From NCBI RefSeq assembly GCF_003597395.2, contig NC_133773.1, forward strand, positions 141,995,672-142,059,671: a stretch of DNA of 64,000 bases, written 5' to 3'. Below, piece after piece: positions 31,700-42,769 of this stretch. How positions within the stretch are numbered: position 1 is the stretch's first letter; each line of letters begins with the position of its first letter. This stretch comes from Chelonoidis abingdonii. Taxonomy: Eukaryota > Chordata > Testudines > Testudinidae. The notes under the pieces are model-generated. The model ran no database searches. It was not told the origin of the DNA and saw only the letters and a list, made by a program, of their open reading frames with translations. The translations under genes were made by a program, and so were the position numbers.

Positions 31700-32560
31700 G
31701 GGACCCTGAAGTGCTAATGGCTCCTGCTGAGCTTTTGTTCGCCCCTAAGTAGCAGATGAAAAAGGTGTCCGGGCCAACAAGGGATCCAATTAATGGATGG
31801 GCCGGGGAGCTGGAAGGGGGCGGGTGAGATCCACTTGACAGCAGCTTCAGAAATCTCCCAAGATCGCAGGGTCGCTGGTGGGGTGACCCTTGAGTTTACA
31901 CACACACAAACCTCCAGAGTCACTTCCATCCCATTGTTTCCATCTTTTCAGCTCCGGTGGAGCTGCCAGCCCATGGATATGGCGACAAACCGGAGCCTGG
32001 AGAGGTTCTATGTACAGAAATCCAGGAGGCAAAGCACCCCAAGTTCTCCTCTCTCCCAACCCCCTTTTCCTCATCAATTTCTGCCCTGGGTCCTTGGTTG
32101 GGAATATGCCACTACCACCCCCCACCCACCTAGAGCCAGAGCTAGGGCCTTGGAAGGGGCCCAGGAGCCTGCAGGGCAAGAAAGCGACACTTGGCTCACA
32201 TGGGAACACTAGCTTCAGGGGAGTTTCTACTGAGTAGGGGAATGCAGGGTTACAGGTGGCACTGATTTATAGCTTCATTTGAGGTAGTGATTCCTGTGCT
32301 TTTCCTTATGCTTCAATCCCCTCTCTGACTTGATGCCCTCTGCATTTTGGGGATCTTTGCTCTTAGGGTCGGATCCTGCCCCTCCCTGTACTCAGGCAGA
32401 GAAGCACCTTGCTTGATTTCAGTGGGACGACATGTGGAGTGCAGTGATGCACAGTGTGCGCAGGAGTAGCAGAATCCGGTACAGTATTTCATCAGCCCAG
32501 ACCTGTGCTGCTGCTGCTATCTATGGAGCTATGGATCCCAGGATCTGATATGGCCCCTGT
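31700..32560. other. Upstream flank of NOTO, no gene
   Basis: Mixed sequence with a short GGGTCGGATCCTGCCCCTCC repeat near 32370. Overlapping frames on both strands carry no domain. Confidence 0.4.
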
Positions 32561-32865
32561 TATCATAGCATTTGAGCACCTCCCACGCTAATGGATTTAT
32601 TGTCATTACCGTCAGGTAGGGAAATGCTTTTATCCCCATTTTACAGATGGGCAACTGAGGCACAGTGTGAATACAGCCCAGATCCTCAGAGGTATTTAGG
32701 CATCTAACTCAAGTTGAAATCAGTGGGAATTAAGCATCTAAATACCTTTGGGGATCTGGGTCTAAGTAACTTGTCCAAGGTCACACAAGGCATTTGTGGC
32801 AGGGAATTGAACCCAAGTATCCCAGGCTAGCACCCAAACCACTGCACCTTTTCCCAGCACTGGCT
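32561..32865 (-). repeat. MIR-like SINE split by a palindromic repeat
   Basis: The inverted MIR 3' half (CCCCATTTTACAGATGGGCA, ACTGAGGCACAGTG) ends near 32677. The palindrome occupies 32678-32760. The inverted 5' half (AGTAACTTGTCCAAGGTCAC, GGAATTGAACCCAAGTATCC) resumes at about 32764. Confidence 0.75.
32678..32760 (+). repeat. Palindromic repeat inside a MIR
   Basis: CCCAGATCCTCAGAGGTATTT and GGCATCTAACTCAAG are answered by TTAAGCATCTAAATACC and TTTGGGGATCTGGG. Confidence 0.8.
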
Positions 32866-33383
32866 GTTGCTGCTACCTGCTCATTGTGGCAGGCTCCACT
32901 GATGGGATTCAGATGGTCATTAGGTTTTGAAATTCTGAAAATTGTACACCTTTTCCTAATGAGCTGGGAAAAGTCACACCTCCGTCCCAGGCCCTGCGGG
33001 GGGGGCTGGCCCCAGTCAAAAGACTCCAGCGTGGCTTTCTTTTTATTGGGAAGGAAATGGGAGTTGAGGGAGCGAGCAAGCCAGGACCCAAAACATCTGC
33101 AAAGCGTTTCCCCCTGCAAGGCCAGGCAAAAGACAGTGTAATGTCCCCCCCGGCTCCCGTCTCTCCTTAGCTTTGGTTTCACTAGGTTCCAGGGACCCAG
33201 CCTGCCAAGGGGAGAGCCCCGCCATAAAAGCAAGGGAAATGAAGGGCCCACTCCAAGAGCTGAGAAAGTCATTATGGGGCTCATTTGAGGCAGCGCCTTC
33301 TCTTGATTGCTTTGCTCATGACATGTAGGTGGAAGTGTCCTCTTCTGCAGCTGCAGTGCAACACACACCCACACACAAAGGTG
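32866..33383. other. Intergenic, no gene
   Basis: No repeat recognised; the minus-strand frame 32781-33428 spans the MIR and the CA-rich DNA and is a chance frame. Confidence 0.4.
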
Positions 33384-33652
33384 GCAGGAATCACAGGTTG
33401 GGGCACACACACACACATGCATGCACACACAGAGCAGGAATCACAGGTTGGGGTATACACACGCACATGCATGCACACACAGAGCAGGCATCACAGGTTG
33501 GGGCACACACACGCACATGCATGCACACACAGAGCAGGAATCACAGGTTGGGGCATACACACGCACATGCATGCACACACAGAGCAGGAATCACAGGCTG
33601 GGGCACACACACGCACATCTATGCACACACAGAGCAGGAATCACAGGTTGGG
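33384..33652 (+). repeat. 50-bp minisatellite, about 5.4 copies
   Basis: GCAGGAATCACAGGTTGGGG starts units at 33384, 33434, 33484, 33534, 33584 and 33634 (partial), each followed by a CACACACGCACATGCATGC stretch. The period is exactly 50, so the frame shifts between units and no coherent protein repeat results. Confidence 0.95.
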
Positions 33653-34489
33653 AAGGAAAGGGCTGGTGGCGGGGGGGTTGCTGTTGTCTTCCCAGTTTTA
33701 ATCTGCTCATTAAAGGGCTTTGGTGTTCCCGGAGGTCACCTTCTGCTCCTGCTCACGCTGCCCCCTCTTGGGCTCCCATGACAGCCAGGGGTGCACACTC
33801 ACCCCAGCCCCTTTGACCACCTGCCAAGTGCTCCAGATTCACCCCACACCCCCCGAGGAACACATTTTAGGGCCAGATGCTGCATTCCTTGGCCATTGAT
33901 GCTAAGGGCAAATAGACAATGCAGGATGGGGCCCAAAGTTACCATCAGAGATAGGGATACCACTATCGGTTGGACGTATACCTGGAGGTTTCATCCCATG
34001 ACATCATCTCTCATTAAAGATTAATTGTTGATTGCTGGAGACTCCAGGACAATCCTCCCCACCCTGCTCTCTTTCTGCACCAGATGTGGGGAAAGCAAGG
34101 CCCAGATCCTCCAAAAAGCCTAAAGGCGCCAAAGGGAGTTATGCACCGAAACACCATTGAGGATCCGGGCCTGAGTGCGTACAGCTCAGCTTCAGCAACC
34201 TGGCTGCTTCTCAGCATCTTGGTGGGGTGGAGGCAGATTGGAAAATACAGAGCCAGTGGGACAGATCCACCCCGGGCATAAATTCCATCGCCACCCATGA
34301 TGTCGCCCCAGGGAGGGATTCGCTCTGGCTGCAATTTGAAGATGCCATAAAAGTTCAAGGTGGCCGCTCCACAAGTGAAGAACCAGCTTGTGCCCGGGTG
34401 TCTTGCTTTGCGGGGGAGCGTCCAGCATCTGCTGCAGGGCCAATGCAAATAAAGGCCTGTGTGAGAGGCGAGATGAAAGGGCAGCCTTG
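33653..34489. other. Intergenic, no gene
   Basis: Unclassified DNA with a short GATCCTCCAAAAAGCCTAAA palindrome-related remnant near 34107. Confidence 0.35.
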
Positions 34490-34620
34490 CAAAGCAGATA
34501 TGTCATTATTAGTTCTTAATTACCAGTCTTGAAAGGCCCGAGATAAAAAGGAGTGCGGCTCCTTTAAAAGGGCGAGATGGGCCTGCTCGCCCCATTTCAT
34601 TCGTGTGGACTTTCCCTTTT
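34490..34620. promoter_or_regulatory. Candidate conserved non-coding element upstream of NOTO
   Basis: ATGTCATTATTAGTTCTTAA and TTACCAGTC with a following GATAAAAAGG and CTCCTTTAAAAGGG stand out from neighbouring DNA: non-repetitive, motif-dense and 2.8 kb upstream of the NOTO promoter. Function is inference. Confidence 0.3.
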
Positions 34621-36404
34621 CAAAACAAGGCAGCTCAGCAAACTTTGCCCCCTCCCTGCCCCAAATCCGGGGAGGGGGGGGTTACACACCTTCAAACGCT
34701 TGTTTGGAGCAGCAGCCCCCTGCAACTCCCAAGCTTCTAAATTACTTTTCCTCCCTGACATCCCCTTGCAGAAGAGATGGGCAAACACAGCCGTGTTTGG
34801 CCGGGTCAACAGATCTTCTGAGCCCCTCCTTTTGTCATCCCCACACCTTGCTGGGCAAGTGAATGGAAGGGAAGCTACCCTGGCCTCAGCTTTGTTTACA
34901 GGAGATGTGTCTCTCTCTGCTCTCCTCCTCCTCCGGGAACAGCTGGGCTCCCACCTGCCCCTTCCCTTTGGCACTAAAACTGCCCCTCTCCCCATCCAGG
35001 CTGCAAACAGAAAGCTGGCACATGGATCAGTGTTTTCTGCTCATTGCATTTCAGCTCAGCTGTTCAGGCTTCAAGCTAATGGTGGGTCTCAACTGCTGAG
35101 TTAGGATGTGAGTCAGGACTTTCCCGGCATCAGGAATGGGGCTTGGCTCTGCGGTTTTGATTTGCGTCCTCATACACAGGCAGCTTTAACGGGGGCAGGA
35201 ACAGGCCCCAAAATGATTTCCCTGCCCTGTGCTCCATCTCTCAGCTCTTATGTCGGGTATCCAACTGGTTCGCTACAGCGCAAACTGCAAACCTGGCTTG
35301 CGGGCTCCGCGGTGCTGCCCTGCAAAACATTCGAGTAGGTTTTCCTTCACCCCACGTCTGTTTTGCACACAGAGCGGAAACCCCTTTGCACCTTTCGTGC
35401 TTCTGGAATTGGCCCGGTTTTGCCATGTGAACCTGTAACACTTGTGGAGCTGGCGCCGTTTGGAATGCAGAGGTGCTGTTCTCAGACCTTCCTGCACACG
35501 CGCACCCAGATAGCCATGCTGGTCCTGTTTCAGTTATAGTGCCCTGGCAGGTGGCGGGGCCTCCCCTTTTTGCAATAAAATGCGCAGACATCTGTCCACT
35601 CCCCTGCCCTGGAAAGCGGGATAGCTTCAGCTCATGCTAATGCATTCGCTGGGTTTATTGCCAGTTATGGTAAACCAGACAAAAACATAACATCCAGGGG
35701 AAGAAGGAACACGCTAAACCACATCGCCAGAGCAGATTCCGGGCAGCATCGGCAGCCCTGGATGGGGCAATTTTAATAGCTTCTTGAGTGGAAGCTGGGT
35801 GGGACCCAGAAGTGGACTCAACTGTCCTAGACAATTTGTATCCATCCCCTTCACTCATCTCCCAGGGGTCTGAACCTGCTCTGCCCTGGTCTTTGCAAAG
35901 CCGCAGTCCCCTTGATTTGCCGGTACGGAGACCAGACTAACCCAGAACCTTCTATCTGCCTCCTGACCATTTTATATATAGAGATGGGACCCGACAGTGT
36001 TTTAAGCAGGTGGGAGGTGGGTCATGTTGCAGTGCACAGGACTCTCACCTTCTGCCTGGCTTTTGAGTGACGCAGCTAACAGCCCTAAACCGTCTGTTGA
36101 AAACTTCCTAAAACATTCACGTCCAAAGATTTTCTTTCCCTTTGCTTCCCTAATTCAGCGGCTCTTGGCTCCTTGCTGAGATCCCGAGGAGACAGCATTA
36201 ACCCCTGCATGTGCACTTCCTCAAGGGTTTGTAATCCCCTTTTAATTACATCACCGTATAGGTCCCTTCCATCCAGGCCAGATAGCTGCAAACAATGGCA
36301 CGTGTTTTCCCAAGGGCACAGGAGATTGTATGACTTCTCTTTTGCTTGATCTTTGTTGGTTTCAGCTCTGGGGCAGAGATGCTAGGAGGCCCTGTTTTAC
36401 TTAC
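34621..36404. other. Intergenic, single-copy-like, no gene
   Basis: Frames of up to 175 codons (34577-35104) overlap in several phases on both strands without a domain. Nothing else is supported. Confidence 0.4.
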
Positions 36405-36610
36405 CTGGTATTATTTATATTAAAGGGCTAGGTGCTGTACATACACATGGTGAGTGACTGTCTCTGCTCCTCCCTCCCCCCAGAGTAGAACCTCAAGACA
36501 CAAGACAAGCCAAGAGGAAAGAGAAGAACAGAGATCACCCAACAGGTCAGTGGTAACTCCCAGGTCTCCTGAGTCCCAGTCCAATGCCCCATCCACTGAA
36601 CTGCGCAGGT
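36405..36610. repeat. Dispersed repeat (plus) and MIR-like fragment (minus)
   Basis: ATTATTTATATTAAAGGGCT with AGGTGCTGTACATACACATG is the 4438 family. ACTCCCAGGTCTCCTGAGTC and AATGCCCCATCCACTGAAC resemble the inverted 5' part of MIR-type SINEs. Confidence 0.5.
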
Positions 36611-36925
36611 CTCAGTGGATTTGCTCTATGCTGACTTTCACAATCTGTAAGTGATGGTGGCTTCCTTGTGCCACCCATTGATCCAGCTGACAATCAACCC
36701 ATCTCCTGCACCCCAGCTGCAGCCTTCTAGGGTCTGACTCCTGCATCCGTTTAGAATCCCCCAGTGCTGATGGGTCTTGTGGCCGAATGTAAACCACCCC
36801 CCTCCAGTGCTTGTTGCCCCTGCAGCAAGCTGCGTGGGGGAGCTTAGCGCACGATGCTGGGCATTATGCAACCTTCGTTCTCTTCCGGACATTGCTGCTG
36901 ACTCCCTGTTTGATTCTGGGCAAAT

Positions 36926-37000
36926 TGCAAAAGCATTTAGGCTCCTAACACCCCTTCATTTCAATAGGAGTTAGGTGCCTAAATGCCTTTGAGGATCTAG
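36926..37000 (+). repeat. Palindromic repeat inside a MIR
   Basis: AGCATTTAGGCTCCTAACA is answered by GGAGTTAGGTGCCTAAATGC around a TTCATTTCAATA centre, ending GAGGATCTAG. Confidence 0.75.
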
Positions 37001-37088
37001 ACCAAACTCTGTTGAGGATCTGGTCTTCAGGAGCCTACGTTTCAGTGCAAGTCAATGGGGCTACTTTGGTGAGTTTGAAAAGTGGAGC

Positions 37089-37258
37089 TAGAATATCAGG
37101 GTTGGAAGAGACCTCAGGAGGTCATCTAGTCCAACCCCCTGCTCAAAGCAGGACCAATCCCCAGACAGATCTTTACCCAAGTTCCCTAAATGTTCCCCTC
37201 AAGGACTGAACTCCCAAACCTGGGTTTAGCAGGCCAATGCTCAAACCACTGAACTATC
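37089..37258 (-). mobile_element. CR1 LINE 3' fragment
   Basis: AGAATATCAGGGTTGGAAGA, CAGGAGGTCATCTAGTCC and CTGCTCAAAGCAGGACCAAT are the inverted CR1 3' end. Confidence 0.85.
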
Positions 37259-37345
37259 CCTCCCCCCTCTGTGCCTCAGTTTCCCCATCTGTCAATCGAG
37301 GATAATGACACTTTCTTTCCTTTGTAAAGCACTTCAGATTGTTGG

Positions 37346-38084
37346 ATGGCATGAGCTCTGCCAGTGCTCAGAGTGTGGCCTGCATTTCCCCGCAGGTACT
37401 TGTTTTCAGGGACCCATGTAATTTATTAAACATGAACAATAGCCTCACTCTGAACCGAAGCGCTGCTAAAGTCAGGAAAGCCTCCCCACCCCTACCAACT
37501 CATTGGACCTGCAATGCTAGCCCACTGAGTGACCTCTTTGCTTTGGTTACCAACTCCTGTTGCCCCCCTCTCCATAACACTGCCTTTGCATGGCACTCAA
37601 TGTGCTTGACTTCCTTAGCCACAGTTCAGCAGGGCATAATCTCCCATCCCTGGCACTGCAAGGGCCGAATGAACAGCAGGGAGGTAGCTGTACCCCAAGG
37701 TACTGGAGGAAAATGGACCTGATTTCATTGTTCCTTTTAACAGGCCTGCAATGGCTGGGTTATCTGCCCAGCAAAGATGATCATGATGGCTTATCAAAGG
37801 CATGGCCCTGGGCCACCTGCATACGGGAGCTGATACAGGCCTAAATAGCCCATTCATGTCATTCAGCTGTGGTGGACTTTCTTTGATAATTGCACCTTAA
37901 ATAGAAGCTGTCTGGGAGTTTAGCCTCTCCCCAGCTGTTTGTGTATTAACTGTCTGGTTTGAGTGCCCAGGCCTGGAAGACTTGTGACATCTTGTATGGG
38001 AGCCTGAACTGGCAGACCTGTATTTCTGTTTTCCTTGTGTCTACTGAGCAAGAATAGGGTCCAGACAGTGAGTTGCCAACTCTC
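37346..38084. other. Intergenic, nothing recognised
   Basis: No repeat or coding signal that I can support. Confidence 0.35.
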
Positions 38085-38400
38085 CTGATTTTCTCATGAG
38101 TCTCCTGGTAGTTAATTCTTGTTTTAATTAAAGCCCTGGTTCCTGGAGTCAAGTGGGTATGTGCTGATTTCTGCCTTCATTCTTAAAGCAAAGGGAATTT
38201 TCTAGGCTTCGTGGCTGTGAAGAAAGCCTCAAAACGAGACCCCAGTGCACCCTAAAGATTAAAAAAGCAGAAGGCAAAGAAAAAGACCCCCAAAGCTATT
38301 ATTTTTACATAATCTCATGATTTTAAAGCCAATCTTATGATTTTTGGTGAGCCTGACTCAGGATTTTTAAACATTTGGGGTTGACCATACTGCAAGGCTT
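38085..38400 (+). repeat. Dispersed repeat, copy 3 (see 4690 and 8815)
   Basis: TCTCATGAGTCTCCTGGTAG, GTTCCTGGAGTCAAGTGGG, AGCAGAAGGCAAAGAAAAAG and TAAAGCCAATCTTATGATTT follow the order of copy 2. Confidence 0.65.
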
Positions 38401-39039
38401 TGTTCAGTCTAGAGAACCGAGCCCCCATAATGCAGCCAGCCTGGTTTTCATCACATCATACTGTACGTGCAGTGCTGCAGCAAGAATACTGATTCTTCTA
38501 GGGCGGGCACATCCAATGCACGAGGTGTGGCCCCTTGTATCTGAGTGTTTGAAAGAGATCAGGCAGACTAGCCTGGCACACAGAGCGAGGTAGTGCAGCC
38601 TACACAGCACTGGGCAGAGATTCAGGAGGCCTCAGTTCAATTCTTAGCCTGCTGTGTGGTTTAAATTAATTTAAATGAGGCATTGTAATCTAATTGTTAT
38701 TAAATAGATTTAAATTAGACATAACAATTGGAGGGATCTTATTGCAGGATCGGGGCTTAAATGAGCAAAACTGGACAACAGACAATGACAAATAGGTATG
38801 TACACTTGGCAAATGACTCGTTATTTCCATATAGAATGGTCCTATTATTTGCCAGGTATCTCCCAGGCTACTCTGTCTATCTGCTTTCACCTCTCCCCTC
38901 ACACCACCCAGCATTTGTTTGCCTGTAGATTCTCTGGGGTGGGGGCCGATCTCTCTAGCCTCCCTTCTGGGGCGGGGGGTGTTAGTACATTCATCATAAA
39001 TCAGCCTGTTTCTGAATGGACAGCAGCATGGGCTTGTGG
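38401..39039. other. Intergenic, no gene; MIR remnant near 38600-38650
   Basis: GATTCAGGAGGCCTCAGTTC resembles the MIR 5' part. The AT-rich 38650-38720 contains paired TTTAAATTA motifs. Confidence 0.35.
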
Positions 39040-39265
39040 AGCAGACCCAGCTCTGTGACTCAGGAGATCCTGGTTTCTACTTCTAGCTCTGCCAAAGATG
39101 GCCTGTGTGCCTTGCTGGAAGTCCCTCCCACGGCTCTGTACCTCAGTTTCCTTATCTTTCCTTGGATGATAATTCTTCCCTGCCTGGAGCATTGGGAGAC
39201 TTAATTAATTAGTGTTTGCAAAGAGCTTTGCCATCATGAGCTTGGAAGGTGCAAAGTATCATTAT
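39040..39265 (+). repeat. MIR-like SINE
   Basis: GACTCAGGAGATCCTGGTTT, CTAGCTCTGCCAAAGATGG, GTACCTCAGTTTCCTTATC and TTTGCAAAGAGCTTTGCC follow MIR order without an insert. Confidence 0.65.
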
Positions 39266-39289
39266 TTAACAACAAGCATTGCCCTTCTG

Positions 39290-39650
39290 CATTTCATTAA
39301 GTAATAAAAAGCAGTTTGGAGACCCATTGAGTTCTGGAGATTACACTCCTGAGTTCTAGCCTTCCTAATTGTGAGCCAGAGCACCTCGATAATAACCAGG
39401 ACAGCCCTTTTCTCTGCCAGGCACTCACTTCAGACAGCAAACACTTAGCTGAGCCAGTCCCCAAACAGTAGTCTTCATTAGTTAACAATTAGAGTGCAAA
39501 CTGACTGAATATCCCTAATGGGCCTAATGCTTGCTCCCAAGGTGTAACCTCTTTAGCCCACAGGGCCATGGAGCAGAGAAGCTCGGAGCTAATTAATAAC
39601 AATGATGGTCATTAGCAAACCAATTGCATTTGGAGCATGCCTAAGAAAGG
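39290..39650. promoter_or_regulatory. Candidate conserved non-coding element
   Basis: This non-repetitive stretch is rich in homeodomain, SOX and POU-like cores (CATTAAGTAATAAAAAG, CATTAGTTAACAATTAGAG, AGCTAATTAATAACAATG, AACCAATTGCATTTGG). It lies about 8 kb upstream of NOTO. Function is inference. Confidence 0.35.
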
Positions 39651-39874
39651 GATGGGCTGGAGGTGACGTGCTCCATGCCTTTTTGTGTATTGACTGTCTG
39701 CTTTGGCTATGCAGGCCAGAAGGTGAAGTCTGGAGGTGAGATGGAGGCCTGGTCTCCTTGCTTTGGAATTTTGAGGAAACTTTTTGGTTCAATCTGTCCT
39801 GGAACCAGAAACTAGAAACCCTCATGTCCAGCATCTGTTGACCTACTGCATCTTCCAGTGTCTCCCTACTGTAT

Positions 39875-39975
39875 AAACACGGAGGAGTCCTTGTGGCACC
39901 TTGGAGACTAACAAACATATTTGGGCTCCTCGTTGTTTTTGCTGATACAGACTAACACAGCTACCCCTCTGAAAC
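39875..39975 (+). repeat. GGAGTCCTTGTGGCACCTT repeat, copy
   Basis: GGAGGAGTCCTTGTGGCACC, GAGACTAACAAACATATTTG and ATACAGACTAACACAGCTAC are shared with 40826-40905, 41205-41285, 57905-58060 and 19843-19925. I associate this repeat with turtles; class not determined. Confidence 0.7.
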
Positions 39976-40825
39976 CTGTTACCTACTGCACGGTATCTAG
40001 CTGTTTATTGTACCTACTGCATAGATGTACTCATACTGCACCTATCTATCCACTATATCAATCTGTCAAGCCACTGTCATCCATTCCATCCATCCGCTGT
40101 AGCCATCCAACCATTCAGTGTCCAGCTATCTAAATTCTATGGATTTCCTACTAAATAATATCCTCTAGATCCATTTAGGATCACAGTTATCTTTTGGTAC
40201 CTGATTATTAGAGATCCAGACCAAATTTAGTGACCATATCAACAAGAGGAGGATCTAAATAAATCTATCACAATAAAGGCCTGTTCTTGGTCCCACTGAA
40301 TTCAGGGGCAAAATTGCATTGACTCTAGTGCTATAAGTCCAGATCCAGAAAAAAAAGAGTCAAAATGTTTCTTTTTCTTTTCTTAGTTCATTTAAAAAAT
40401 GTGTTAGGCAAAAATCAACCCCCACCACCAAAAAGAGAGAGAGGTAAATACCTTAATAATAATATTAATTAATTAATACCTAACTCTTGTCTAACACTTT
40501 TCAGCTACAGATCTCAAAAGGCTTTACGAAGGAGGTCAATATCATTCTCCCTAATATGTGGCGTGTTTGCTTGTTCACGATCATGCACAGGATTCAGCGT
40601 TATTCCCTCAAAGGCTCCCCTTTCCAGCATTTCTCCAATTAATGTGACTTTGTTTTAAAGGTGGAAAAAATCTGTAATAAAGTAAAACTTAGCACTTAAC
40701 AGACCGTTGTTTAGGGGCACATAGAGTAACATATGGTCCTGGTATAACTCTAAGGACATCAGTGGAGTTGTGCCAGAGAACAATTTGATATTGACCGTTA
40801 TTATGGGCCAAAGGAATAAATATAA
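39976..40825. other. Intergenic, AT-rich, no gene
   Basis: 40000-40135 contains a loose CCATC/CTATC-rich run. The rest is unclassified. Confidence 0.35.
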
Positions 40826-40905
40826 ATGTGTTAGTCTCTAAGGTGCCACAAGTACTCCTTCTCTTTTTGCGGATACATACTAACACAGCTGCTACTCTGA
40901 ACCCT
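40826..40905 (+). repeat. GTGTTAGTCTCTAAGGTGCC repeat, copy
   Basis: GTTAGTCTCTAAGGTGCCAC, AAGTACTCCTTCTCTTTTTG and ACTAACACAGCTGCTACTC belong to the family at 39875. Confidence 0.7.
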
Positions 40906-41204
40906 GTCATTGTGGGCCAGTTTGGGAACCCCGTTCCTCTATGCACAGTTTGTGGTCCCTTTAAAGTCAATAGTAAATAAACACATTTCCTGAATTCTCC
41001 ATCAGCGTGGTGGAGGGCTAGGTCTTGTGGTTAGGACTTCAGCAGGACAGCTCCTGTGAGTCAGGGATTCATGGTCTGGGCCTATGAGATTTGTCTCTGG
41101 CAAGGTGCAATACAAACTGTATCAGCTGTGAGATGAGCAAGAACAGAGTGAAGCCAACAGGAGGAAGCAGACAGTATGCTAACGGGGTGCCATCAAAAAG
41201 AACA

Positions 41205-41286
41205 GGAGTACTTGTGGCACCTTAGAGACTAACAATTTATTTCAGCATAAGCTTTCGTGAGCTACAGCTCACTTCTTCGGATGTTT
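41205..41286 (+). repeat. GTACTTGTGGCACCTTAGAG repeat, copy
   Basis: CAGGAGTACTTGTGGCACCT, TTAGAGACTAACAATTTATT and AAGCTTTCGTGAGCTACAGC are well preserved. It abuts the transposon at 41296. Confidence 0.75.
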
Positions 41287-41295
41287 AATTTGTGC

Positions 41296-41558
41296 CAGGG
41301 CTGAGTGCTGCCATCCAGGTGCAGCTTCAGGCCCCAGCACTCCAAGCGTGTGCTTGGGGCGGCAAGCCACGGGGGGTACTCTGCCAGCGCCATGAGGGAG
41401 GCAGGCAGGCTGCCCTTGGCAGCTTGCCTGTGGAGGGTCCGCTGGTCCCGCGGCTTCAGAGACTGAAGCCGCGGGGCCTGCGAACCGTCTGCAGGCAAGC
41501 CGCGGAAGGCAGCCTGCCTGCCGTGCTAGGGGCGGCAAAATTCCTAGAGCCGCCCCTG
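41296..41558 (+). mobile_element. CAGGG-ended DNA transposon copy, about 263 bp
   Basis: It ends GCCGCCCCTG and shares GGAGGGTCCGCTGGTCCCGC and CTTGGGGCGGCAAG-type blocks with the element at 49806-50116, in the other order. No clear target duplication. CpG-rich; frames open across it are not genes. Confidence 0.6.
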
Positions 41559-41794
41559 CTGGCATGTATAGGCTTGGCAGTTCAGAGCCCCGGCACCTCC
41601 GGGCATGGCAGTTCAGAGCCCCAGTACCGCTGGGCCTGCCATGTAAGTTATGAAAGTAAAAGAAATTGCTTGAGCCCGGGCACTTCTTTCATTACAACTT
41701 AAGCACTGGGGCCATATAGCCCAAGTTGTCCATGCAGCCACCAGCATCATTTACTTTGTGCCCTTGTTGCTTAATATGCAAATTGCGCAGGGAA
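41559..41794. other. Intergenic, nothing recognised
   Basis: 41578-41640 contains a short direct repeat, GGCAGTTCAGAGCCCC, about 30 bases apart. Confidence 0.4.
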
Positions 41795-42070
41795 GGAGCT
41801 TAGGACCTGGGTTCAATTCCTTGCTCTGCCACTAACTGCCTGTGCAACCTTGGGCAAGTCCCTTAGCCTCTCAGGCCCTAGTCTAGGCCCTTAAATTCCA
41901 CTGAAATCAATATAAATACCAAAATACCTCTGAGGATCCCTGCTTTGGTTCCCCATCTGTACAATGGAGCTGATTGCACTGGCATATTTAGTGGGGGGGT
42001 TGTGAGGATAAATACCATAAAGATCACGTGAAATGCTTTGAGACCTACTGTTGACAAGTGCTGTATAAGT
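41795..42070 (+). repeat. MIR-like SINE split by a decayed palindromic repeat
   Basis: CCTGGGTTCAATTCCTTGCT, GCAACCTTGGGCAAGTCCCT and TAGCCTCTCAGG give the 5' half. 41868-41942 (GGCCCTTAAATTCCACTGAA, AAATACCTCTGAGGATCC) is the palindrome. TTGGTTCCCCATCTGTACAA to GTGCTGTATAAG is the 3' half. Confidence 0.7.
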
Positions 42071-42654
42071 AGGGTGACCAGATGGTAAGTGTGAAAAATT
42101 GGGGCACTTTTCTGGGGGGACATATAATAGTTGAATATATAATACAAAGCCCGTAATATCCGGACCATCCCATAAGAGAGACAGGTATTCTTATGTGTAA
42201 AATATGATGTCTACCTGGAAGGTTGAGGCTCATGGATTTATGAGAACGTTTGGCCCCAAAGTGTCTGGGTTAGCAATACTGAATATCAGGGCTGGTTTTA
42301 ATTGTCTTTAACTAATGGGTAACCAAACAGCATGAACGGCTGCAGAATGATGAGGGGATGCCTCAGCTCCTTTCCCATCTCACCCTGTTCTGTTCTCTCT
42401 CTAACCCATTATCTGTGCTTGCCCCAACCTTTCCCCTTCCCAGGATCAGAAAAGTTCAACACCACCAAGATGATGCGAAAGGTCACAAATGGATGATCAA
42501 CCCAATGACGTTAACGGGTGCTGTGTAATCCAGCACTGGTCTGTTCTCTCGGATGACTGGCCGGAAATGAAGTCTTTGTAATAATTTGGGCTGGGCCCAA
42601 GAGACTGCAAAGAGCTAGCAAAGATGTTTGGGTTTTGCAACAATGCTCTGGCCA
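42071..42654. other. Intergenic, no gene
   Basis: GGGTGACCAGATGGTAAGTG with CATATAATAG and TATCCGGACCATCCC (42070-42180) looks like part of a dispersed repeat. No coding signal. Confidence 0.35.
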
Positions 42655-42769
42655 GGTTCGGGGATTAACGCTGTTATGTGTATTATGGTAGTGCCTAGAA
42701 GCCCAAACTGGGCTCAAGGCACAGAGTAAGAGACACAGAGTAAGAGAAAGTCCCTACCCCAGATAGCTC
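42655..42769 (+). repeat. Dispersed repeat of the 4438 family
   Basis: GTGTATTATGGTAGTGCCTA and GAAGCCCAAACTGGGCTC followed by a decayed core and AAGTCCCTACCCCAGATAGC. Confidence 0.55.

Larger units (their letters stand above)
36860..37345 (+). repeat. MIR-like SINE split by a palindromic repeat and a CR1 copy
   Basis: 36890-36925 (GACTCCCTGTTTGATTCTGG, GCAAATTGC) resembles the MIR 5' core and 37262-37345 (CTCTGTGCCTCAGTTTCCCC, GTAAAGCACTTCAG) the 3' half. Between them lie the palindrome (36926-37000), about 85 bases related to its arms, and a CR1 fragment. Confidence 0.55.

Noticed and set aside
33384..33652. Regular direct repeats resembling a CRISPR array
   Set aside because: The 50-bp units are repeated whole, with no unique spacers, in a vertebrate genome. 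It is a minisatellite.
34577..35104. 175-codon plus-strand frame upstream of NOTO
   Set aside because: No domain, no consistent phase, no splice sites of note, and overlapping frames on both strands.
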